A stretch of 5,351 nucleotides of DNA from SVTX01 sp045577415 (GTDB lineage: Bacteria > Bacillota > Clostridia > Oscillospirales > CAG-272): NCBI GenBank assembly GCA_045577415.1, contig JAZNII010000129.1, forward strand, positions 1 to 5,351, read 5' to 3'. Within the stretch, counting starts at the first letter, position 1. Each line of letters opens with the position of its first letter. Both the position numbers and the translations under genes were made by a program. Under the pieces are notes generated by a model. It had not been told where the DNA came from and ran no database searches. It saw nothing but the letters and a program-made list of their open reading frames with translations. Below are positions 1-5,351 of the stretch, one piece after another.

Positions 1-1
1 G

Positions 2-523
2 TTTACTTATTCTTCCTGCGCGAAGTTATACAAAAAGCATGTGATAGATAGCGTGAGATTTGTTGAAGGAAGAAGGATTCACGAAGATAGTTATTTTGTT
101 TTTAGAGTGTTTCTGAATAATCCTACCGTTGTGGCGCGTGACGTTTTTATATACAAATATCGTGTTAATGAGAACAGTGCATCACATGCTGCGTTTTCCG
201 AAAAGTATTTTGATATTTTGTATTTTGCTCAACAAAAATATAAAACAATAGAAGAGAATTATCCGCATTTATTAGATAAAGCGAAAAATATGTTGGTAAA
301 ATCGAATATTGCAATGTTAATGTGCTTATTGAATACCAACGAGAAGAAATATAAAAAGGATATCAACAAATGTATTTGCGAGGTTAAGAAATACAAAAAT
401 TATTTCTTGCCCACTTATCCCGGGGATAAAAAGCGATTTAATATCGTTGTATATAATTTGTACGGTATATTTAAGCTGCTTTATCACTTGAAATATAGAA
501 AACGAATAAAAAAGGCGAAATAA
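2..523 (+). CDS. GT2 family glycosyltransferase, 3' part only (5' end outside window)
   Basis: This is the C-terminal 173 residues of a family 2 (GT-A fold) glycosyltransferase, which would transfer a sugar from a nucleotide-sugar to a lipid-linked polysaccharide intermediate at the cytoplasmic membrane face. The frame is open to the left edge, so the GTG at 41 is an internal valine and not a start. Reading from position 2 gives a stretch ending AKLYKKHVIDSVRF and then EGRRIHEDSYF, matching the typical GT2 pattern 'kLYkk..f...rF.eG...ED.yf'. The Glu-Asp pair (nt 83-88) is the usual acceptor-side acidic motif carrying the likely catalytic base. It is followed by the usual YKYRVNENSAS segment. 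The tail is Lys/Arg-rich and probably membrane-proximal. Against a usual length near 330 residues, roughly the N-terminal half, with the nucleotide-binding and DxD motifs, is missing. The gene is AT-rich (about 29% GC at 181-480). Its stop lies 4 nt before the next gene. Sugar specificity cannot be read from the sequence. Confidence 0.87.
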   Translation, partial: FTYSSCAKLYKKHVIDSVRFVEGRRIHEDSYFVFRVFLNNPTVVARDVFIYKYRVNENSASHAAFSEKYFDILYFAQQKYKTIEENYPHLLDKAKNMLVKSNIAMLMCLLNTNEKKYKKDINKCICEVKKYKNYFLPTYPGDKKRFNIVVYNLYGIFKLLYHLKYRKRIKKAK

Positions 524-527
524 AATA

Positions 528-1715
528 ATGAAGAAAAAAATCTTGTTGGTATCCAGTAGTCTTTCTACGGGCGGCTTGGAAAAATGCTTGATAAATCTCT
601 GCGACAATTTTGATTATGATAAATATGAGGTAGACCTCTATCTTTTCAATGAGGGAAGAGATCTGCTTCCCAAATTAAATAAAAACGTCAATCTTCTGTC
701 CGATTCTCCCTATTATGCAGACGTATATAACCGTTCCTTTGGTAGTAGTGTCAAAACGCTTCTCAAAATGGGAAAAGTTGGCTTGGCATTGTATCGTATC
801 GGACGCTTTCTCCGTATTCGCTTTGGTTGCAAGAAATTTACCCAAGGCGATTGGAAAAATATGAAGAAGACAATGCTTAAACTCAATAAACATTACGACA
901 TTGCGATCGGCTTTGAAGAAGGCTCGGCGTGCTATTACGTTGCCGATTGCGTAGACGCTGACGTAAAGCTCGGTTGGATACATACCGATATCAAAAAGAT
1001 CAACAACAATAAAAAGCTGGACGAGAGCGCGTTTAGAAAGCTTGATTCCGTAATTACCGTGTCGCAGAATTCCTTGCGGAATTTGAGGGAAGTGTATCCC
1101 ACTTTTGCGGACAAATTCAAATGTATCATTTTGCCGAGCTTGTTGAATTATGATGAGGTCAACAGTCTGGCGCAAGAATCAAATAAGATGATCGGTGATG
1201 AGCTTAATATCCTGTCGGTCGGCAGATTGGTGGAATTAAAGGGATTTCATTTGTGCGTTCCTGCGTGCAGACGCTTACTTGACGAGGGCTATAAGATCAA
1301 GTGGTACGTAGCGGGTGAGGGAGATTTTCGCAAGGATATCGAAGCGGAGATCGAAAAATACGGAGTTAAGGATAGCTTCATATTGCTTGGGAATTGCTCA
1401 AATCCCTATACTTATATGAACGGCGCGGATATCTGCGTTCAGCCGTCAAGCTATGAGGGCTATGGAATGGCGGTATTTGAGGAGAAATATTTTAAAAAGC
1501 CTGTTGTCGTTACCGATATTCCAAGCTATTTGGAAATGATCACGGATATGAAAAACGGCGTGATCGTAAAACGAACTTCGGACGAGATATATCGAGGCGT
1601 GAAATATTTGCTGGACAATCCCGAAGACCGTTTGCGTATTGGGCAAACGGCAGTGAAGGGCCCTTCGAACAATCAACAAATTATAGAAGAAATAGAAAAG
1701 TGCTTTGAAAAATGA
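528..1715 (+). CDS. GT4 family glycosyltransferase (GT-B fold)
   Basis: This is a complete 395-residue retaining glycosyltransferase of family GT4, expected to add a sugar to the lipid-linked repeat unit on the cytoplasmic side. The N-terminal Rossmann half begins MKKKILLVSSSLSTGGLEK, with the glycine-rich GGLE acceptor-side motif at residues 15-18 and WIHTD at 150-154. The C-terminal donor-binding half has VGRL at 231-234 followed by K238 (Arg/Lys pair that binds the donor diphosphate), VAGEGDFR at 261-268, and the EX7E signature in PSSYEGYGMAVFEE, with E310 and E318 as the two glutamates. A basic patch around residues 90-103 could sit at the membrane surface. Length is normal for the family. 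The ATG at 528 is chosen because it starts directly on the first beta strand; a weak AAGG lies at 512-515, 12 nt upstream. The gene sits 4 nt after the GT2 gene and its stop overlaps the flippase start, so the genes are co-transcribed. Donor and acceptor are not predictable. Confidence 0.93.
   Translation: MKKKILLVSSSLSTGGLEKCLINLCDNFDYDKYEVDLYLFNEGRDLLPKLNKNVNLLSDSPYYADVYNRSFGSSVKTLLKMGKVGLALYRIGRFLRIRFGCKKFTQGDWKNMKKTMLKLNKHYDIAIGFEEGSACYYVADCVDADVKLGWIHTDIKKINNNKKLDESAFRKLDSVITVSQNSLRNLREVYPTFADKFKCIILPSLLNYDEVNSLAQESNKMIGDELNILSVGRLVELKGFHLCVPACRRLLDEGYKIKWYVAGEGDFRKDIEAEIEKYGVKDSFILLGNCSNPYTYMNGADICVQPSSYEGYGMAVFEEKYFKKPVVVTDIPSYLEMITDMKNGVIVKRTSDEIYRGVKYLLDNPEDRLRIGQTAVKGPSNNQQIIEEIEKCFEK
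1712..1715 (+). other. ATGA stop/start overlap, GT4 gene to flippase gene
   Basis: The flippase ATG (1712-1714) overlaps the GT4 TGA (1713-1715). A second in-frame ATG follows at 1715-1717 and could also initiate. No purine-rich Shine-Dalgarno of normal strength is visible in the preceding 20 nt, so re-initiation by ribosomes finishing the GT4 gene is the likely route. This coupling is inferred from the arrangement. Confidence 0.8.
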
Positions 1716-3196
1716 TGGGAAAAATTAAGTCGTTATTAAAAAAACTGAATAGTCTGTCGCCCGCGGCAAAGGCATCGGTCTGGTTCGTTATATCCAACGT
1801 TGCCTTAAAGGGAGTTTCGTTTATAACGATGCCTATCTTTACGCGCTTGATGGATGTAGCAGATTATGGAGCTACCAGCGTTTTCGTTTCGTGGGAAGGC
1901 GTTATCAGTATTTTTGCCACCCTCTCTCTGGCAGACGGAGTGTATAACGTTGCGCAAATGAAATACGAGGACGATATTAAGGCGTATACGTCATCAATGA
2001 TCTCGCTGACGTTTGTAGCATCCTTGCTGGTTTATACAGCGGCTATCATTTTCAACGTTTTTGTTCCGTCGGTTTTTGAGTTGAACACGGCGTATCTGCT
2101 CTTTATGTGGATACAGACGTTTACGAATGCGGTCACTTCCTTTTGGCTGATGCGCAGACGATTTCTGTACGATTATAAGAGCGTAATAGCGTATACGTTT
2201 GCTAACGCCCTGTTAAGTCCCACTATTGCAATTATCGCAATTTTGCTGTTTCCCGATCAAGTGGCGTATGCCAAGGTAGTTGGCGCGGGAGTGCTGGGTA
2301 TATTGTTAGGCCTTGTATTGTGTGTCTATAGCTACGTGAAAGGGAAGAAGGTTTATAGTGGAAAGTATTGGGGATATGCGTTAAAGTTCAATTTACCTCT
2401 TATTCCGCATTACTTGTCATCAAATTTGTTGCATTCCAGTGATAAATTGATGATCAATTCTATGATTGGAGCGGCACAGGCAGGAATATACGGTATTGCG
2501 CATAGCATTACGGGTTTGATGAGCATTATAACCCAAGCGATCAATTATGCCCTCATTCCTTATACGTTGCAATCTATTAAAGCAAAAAATTACAAAGGAT
2601 TAAAAAACACTATTACGGGATGCACGGCGCTGGTTGCAGTCGTTTGTCTCGGAGTGACGTTGTTTGCAAGAGAAGGAATTCTGATATTTGCCACCGAGGA
2701 GTATTTGGATGCAGTCTGGTTTATCCCGCCGCTTACAATGGCAACTCTGTTTGCTTTTGTTTACGGAATCGTCGGCAATATTATGTTCTATTACGAAAAA
2801 ACGTGGCAGATGTCTGTAATAACGATCTGCTGTGCGGTCGTTAACCTTGTGACTAATTACTTCGGTATTAAATATTGCGGTTATATAGCCGCGGGATACA
2901 CAACCTTACTGTGTGCCGCTGTTCAGATGCTCTCTTATTATTTTGTCGTAAAGCATTACGAAAAGAATTTAAAGAAGATCGTGGATCTGAAAGCGTTTTT
3001 CGCAATCATAGTAATATATCTTGGTTTTGCGGTATACAGTATGATATTTATGTATAACTTCTGGGCAAGGATAAGCGTTTTAATCGTTATTTTGGGATTG
3101 GTCGTTATTTTCCATAAAAAAATTATAGGACTTTTCAAGTCTATGAAGAAGAAAGAAGAATCGAAAGAAACTCTGATAAGTGGAGATAGTGAATGA
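1712..3196 (+). CDS. Wzx-like oligosaccharide flippase (MOP superfamily)
   Basis: This is a complete 494-residue polytopic membrane protein of the polysaccharide flippase family (Wzx/RfbX/PST type), which moves undecaprenyl-linked repeat units from the inner to the outer membrane face. Roughly 14 hydrophobic segments can be placed, near residues 21-41, 52-75, 92-115, 126-146, 158-179, 188-209, 227-250, 255-283, 299-318, 334-358, 367-385, 388-412, 428-447 and 452-468. Family hallmarks are the N-terminal 'GVSFITMPIFTRLM.VADYG' pattern (residues 34-53), and KFNLPLIPHYLSSNLLHSSD (225-244) followed by KLMI at the start of the second half. The tail after residue 468 is Lys/Glu-rich and cytoplasmic. 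The start is at tandem ATG codons (1712 and 1715); the first makes an ATGA overlap with the GT4 stop. No clear Shine-Dalgarno precedes it, so translation is probably coupled to the upstream gene. Its stop overlaps the next start the same way. A teichoic-acid or O-antigen-type substrate is equally possible. Confidence 0.93.
   Translation: MMGKIKSLLKKLNSLSPAAKASVWFVISNVALKGVSFITMPIFTRLMDVADYGATSVFVSWEGVISIFATLSLADGVYNVAQMKYEDDIKAYTSSMISLTFVASLLVYTAAIIFNVFVPSVFELNTAYLLFMWIQTFTNAVTSFWLMRRRFLYDYKSVIAYTFANALLSPTIAIIAILLFPDQVAYAKVVGAGVLGILLGLVLCVYSYVKGKKVYSGKYWGYALKFNLPLIPHYLSSNLLHSSDKLMINSMIGAAQAGIYGIAHSITGLMSIITQAINYALIPYTLQSIKAKNYKGLKNTITGCTALVAVVCLGVTLFAREGILIFATEEYLDAVWFIPPLTMATLFAFVYGIVGNIMFYYEKTWQMSVITICCAVVNLVTNYFGIKYCGYIAAGYTTLLCAAVQMLSYYFVVKHYEKNLKKIVDLKAFFAIIVIYLGFAVYSMIFMYNFWARISVLIVILGLVVIFHKKIIGLFKSMKKKEESKETLISGDSE
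3182..3187 (+). promoter_or_regulatory. Shine-Dalgarno site for the pyruvyl transferase/FrhB fusion gene
   Basis: GGAGAT lies inside the last codons of the flippase gene, with 5 nt between it and the ATG at 3193 (7 nt from the GGAG core). It is the clearest ribosome binding site in the window and fixes the start of the fusion gene, which also begins on the expected first beta strand of the pyruvyl transferase fold. Confidence 0.75.
3193..3196 (+). other. ATGA stop/start overlap, flippase gene to fusion gene
   Basis: The ATG of the fusion gene (3193-3195) overlaps the flippase TGA (3194-3196). Unlike the previous junction it has its own strong Shine-Dalgarno, so the fusion gene can be both coupled and independently initiated. 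The overlap places the fusion gene in the same transcript as the flippase gene. Confidence 0.85.
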
Positions 3197-5351
3197 GTAA
3201 AAAAATAGGAATTATCACCGTACATAAAAACGTCAATTACGGCGCAAATCTGCAAGCATTTGCAAGCTGCAAATATCTTAACAACAAAGGGTATGACTGT
3301 AGCGTGATTGACTATACGTTACCCAGTCACGAAAAAAGCAACCATTTGTTTTCATGGCTGAAACAGTCCTGGGACGGTGAACCAAATAAATCGTCTGCGC
3401 GCAAGATGAAATTGGCAGCCGCACTTGCTCTGTCGGCTCCTTGGAAAGGCGAGAGATTAAAATCATTTGACAAGTTCCGCAATAAATATATAAAAATGAC
3501 GTCGATGTGTAGGAATATGCAAGACGTTGAAAAGCTGAATTTGGATACTGTTGTTTGCGGCAGCGATCAGATCCGGAATCCCATTATTACCGAGGGCATC
3601 AATCCTATTTTCTTCGGAGCGATAGACGGGGTAAAAACGAAGATTTCTTATGCGGCGAGTGTAGGCAAGGATAGATTTGAACCGGTCGACGAAGAAAAGG
3701 TCAAAAAGTTGGTTCGTGAATTGGACTATTGCTCGGTACGAGAAGAAGATACTGCGCAATATCTTTCGGATCTTGCCGGAAGAGAAGTGGAACCCGTATG
3801 CGATCCCGTGTTCTTGTTGGATAAAGAAGAGTACGAGAGAGTTGCGACAAAACGCAAGATAAAAAAAGATTATATCTTATTATATAGCGTTGTACATAAC
3901 GACGCATTGACGGAAATTGCAAAAGATTATGCGGACAAGCATGGACTAACATTGGTCGAAATATGTTCTGCCAAAGATAAAAAGGCAAATCACAAACAGA
4001 TCGTTACGTATGGTCCGTCTGAATTTTTGAGTTGCTTTCAATATGCCAAGACCGTGTTTACCAATTCATTCCACGGCACTGCATTTTCCTTGATCTTTGA
4101 AAAGGATTTTTACATCGTAGATAACAAGGCGGGCGGCTCTCGTATCACAAATTTGTTGGGTAAGGTTGGTCTGTCGGAGCGCCTGATTTCTTCCACCATA
4201 GAAAATGATTTTGCTCCTATCGATTACGTGGAGAGCAAAAAGCTTTTAAGCGAATACGTAAGCTCGTCCAAGGCGTTTTTGGACAAAGCGTTAAAGGCGG
4301 AGAAAAAAGAGCTTACGGGCAATGCATGTGTAAGCTGCGGTGCTTGTATGGCTGTCTGTAAGCTTGATGCAATAAGACCTGTAAGCAACCGCGAGGGCTT
4401 CAAGGTTGCGCTGATCGATCAGAATAAATGTGTCGATTGTGGCATATGTAAAAAAGTCTGCCCTGTCTTAAATGAGGTTGAAAAGCATCAAACCGAGCCC
4501 GACGTATATGCTTTCAAGGCGAATGACGAGCTGAGAAAGGGAAGCACCTCTGGCGGCGCATTTGCGGCGTTGGCAGAAAAGATTATCGAGCAGGGCGGTG
4601 TTTTTTACGGCGCGGCGCAGGCGGATGATTTTTCCGTGGCGCATATCCGTGGAGAATCTGCCGAAGACCTTGCTAAAATACAGGGTACGAAGTATCTGCC
4701 CAGCGATGTGAGTGCATGCTATTTTCAGATTGAGGCAGATCTGAAGCGGGGGAAAAAGGTGCTTTTTTCGGGTACTCCTTGTCAAGTTGACGGAGTTAAA
4801 CGCTTTATAAATGCGAGAAATCTCCCCGCAGAAAACTTCTTCGCCATTGACATTATCTGCCACGGAGTGCCTTCTCCCACATTCTATCAAGCATATATGC
4901 AGTGGCTTGAAAAGAAATATGGCAGCCGAGTGACAGAATATAAAATCCGCTGCAAAAAGATCTCGTGGCGAGGAAGCTCTTGTTATGCAAAATTGGCAAA
5001 CGGTCAGGAGTTGAAGAACGACAAAAAGCTTTGCGCTTTTATGAACGTTTATTATTCGGATAATATTACGCGCGAAAGCTGTTATACTTGTCCGTATACC
5101 TCAAAAAAACGAGTCGGTGATTTGACTATCAGCGATTATTGGGGACTTGAGAATTTGGATAAAGGCTTTGAGGATGCTCTTGGCGTATCAATGATACTTG
5201 TCAACACCGACAAGGGCAGAGTTCTATTTGGACAAGCCAAGGGCGAGAAGATCGCAGGAAATATTGAAATTGCTAAGCAACCTCAGCTCTCACGCCCGAC
5301 GGAGCGTCCGCAAACGCGAGATGAGTTCTGGCAGATATATGAAAAGAAGGG
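3193..5351 (+). CDS. Fusion: polysaccharide pyruvyl transferase + two-cluster ferredoxin + FrhB/FdhB domain (3' end outside window)
   Basis: One uninterrupted frame of 719 codons runs off the right edge. Residues 1-370 form a full polysaccharide pyruvyl transferase domain (PF04230 type; PEP-dependent pyruvyl or ketal transfer to a sugar). It shows NYGANLQAFA (15-24), GSDQ (123-126), KISYAASVGK (150-159), SVREED (181-186), CDPVFLL (203-209), TNSFHGTAFS (290-299) and RITNLLGKVGL (317-327). Residues 379-423 hold two CxxCxxCxxxC motifs (C379/382/385/389 and C413/416/419/423) that should bind two 4Fe-4S clusters. Residues 437-719 match the FrhB/FdhB N and C domains: STSGGAF (451-457), GTKYLPSDV (498-506), SGTPCQ (526-531), CHGVPSP (556-562), SCYTCPY (629-635) and DLTISDYWG (643-651). 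A QTRDEFW stretch (707-713) suggests the stop is not far beyond the window. No signal peptide or membrane segment is seen, so it is cytoplasmic. The start at 3193 has a good GGAG and an ATGA overlap with the flippase gene. 'F420' is only the family name; the cofactor is unproven. Confidence 0.92.
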   Translation, partial: MSKKIGIITVHKNVNYGANLQAFASCKYLNNKGYDCSVIDYTLPSHEKSNHLFSWLKQSWDGEPNKSSARKMKLAAALALSAPWKGERLKSFDKFRNKYIKMTSMCRNMQDVEKLNLDTVVCGSDQIRNPIITEGINPIFFGAIDGVKTKISYAASVGKDRFEPVDEEKVKKLVRELDYCSVREEDTAQYLSDLAGREVEPVCDPVFLLDKEEYERVATKRKIKKDYILLYSVVHNDALTEIAKDYADKHGLTLVEICSAKDKKANHKQIVTYGPSEFLSCFQYAKTVFTNSFHGTAFSLIFEKDFYIVDNKAGGSRITNLLGKVGLSERLISSTIENDFAPIDYVESKKLLSEYVSSSKAFLDKALKAEKKELTGNACVSCGACMAVCKLDAIRPVSNREGFKVALIDQNKCVDCGICKKVCPVLNEVEKHQTEPDVYAFKANDELRKGSTSGGAFAALAEKIIEQGGVFYGAAQADDFSVAHIRGESAEDLAKIQGTKYLPSDVSACYFQIEADLKRGKKVLFSGTPCQVDGVKRFINARNLPAENFFAIDIICHGVPSPTFYQAYMQWLEKKYGSRVTEYKIRCKKISWRGSSCYAKLANGQELKNDKKLCAFMNVYYSDNITRESCYTCPYTSKKRVGDLTISDYWGLENLDKGFEDALGVSMILVNTDKGRVLFGQAKGEKIAGNIEIAKQPQLSRPTERPQTRDEFWQIYEKK

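Noticed and set aside
41..43. GTG as the start of a short 160-residue gene ending at 523
   Set aside because: The same frame is open to the left edge, and the residues before the GTG (SSCAKLYKKH) are conserved GT2 sequence, so this is the truncated 3' end of a longer gene.
675..1175. 166-codon open frame on the minus strand
   Set aside because: It is antisense to the GT4 gene, has no recognisable motifs, and the + strand frame has a full set of GT4 signatures.
1655..1666. Perfect 12-nt palindrome GAAGGGCCCTTC
   Set aside because: It sits inside the GT4 coding sequence, has no loop and no following T-run, and does not extend further. It could be chance, and nothing supports a terminator or operator.
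4348..4350. Internal ATG (M386) as a separate start for an FrhB-only protein
   Set aside because: It lies within the first Fe-S motif, after three of its cysteines, and would destroy the cluster site. There is no stop between the pyruvyl transferase and ferredoxin parts.
4468..4890. 140-codon open frame on the minus strand
   Set aside because: It lies wholly inside the FrhB part of the fusion gene, opposite strongly conserved motifs. Its translation shows no recognisable family features.
4495..5351. Assignment as a true coenzyme F420 hydrogenase beta subunit
   Set aside because: The domain belongs to that family, but the genomic context is polysaccharide synthesis, and no hydrogenase subunits or F420 biosynthesis genes are seen here. 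The family name should not be taken as the function.

Overview
The window is a densely packed stretch of a surface-polysaccharide (capsule or exopolysaccharide) biosynthesis locus. Every gene lies on the + strand. Moderate-to-low GC, Shine-Dalgarno/ATG starts, ATGA gene overlaps and an iron-sulfur flavoprotein-type domain suggest an anaerobic, Clostridia-like Firmicute, possibly an uncultured gut lineage. The taxonomic call is an inference and is weak below class level.

Layout: (1) 2-523, the 3' half of a GT2 (GT-A fold) glycosyltransferase whose start lies upstream of the window. (2) 528-1715, a complete GT4 (GT-B fold) glycosyltransferase. (3) 1712-3196, a complete Wzx-like oligosaccharide flippase with about 14 membrane segments. 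(4) 3193 to the window edge, a very long open frame (at least 719 codons) joining a full polysaccharide pyruvyl transferase domain to a two-cluster ferredoxin module and an FrhB/FdhB (coenzyme F420 hydrogenase beta-subunit family) module. The junctions are +4 nt, -4 nt and -4 nt, so the genes almost certainly form one translationally coupled operon. No promoter, terminator, RNA gene, mobile element, CRISPR array or gene-free stretch was found.

How they may work together: the two glycosyltransferases extend a lipid-linked repeat unit on the inner face of the membrane and the flippase moves it across. The fused enzyme probably modifies a sugar of the unit: a PEP-dependent pyruvyl transfer (family knowledge) physically linked to an electron-transfer/reductase module of unknown substrate. 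This fusion is the most interesting item. One speculative but testable reading is a MurA/MurB-like logic, in which a PEP-derived group is transferred and then reduced.

Base composition changes strongly along the locus. By hand count GC is about 29% at 181-480, about 38% at 3841-4140 (pyruvyl transferase part) and about 51% at 4501-4800 (FrhB part). This suggests a mosaic history, including within the fused gene.
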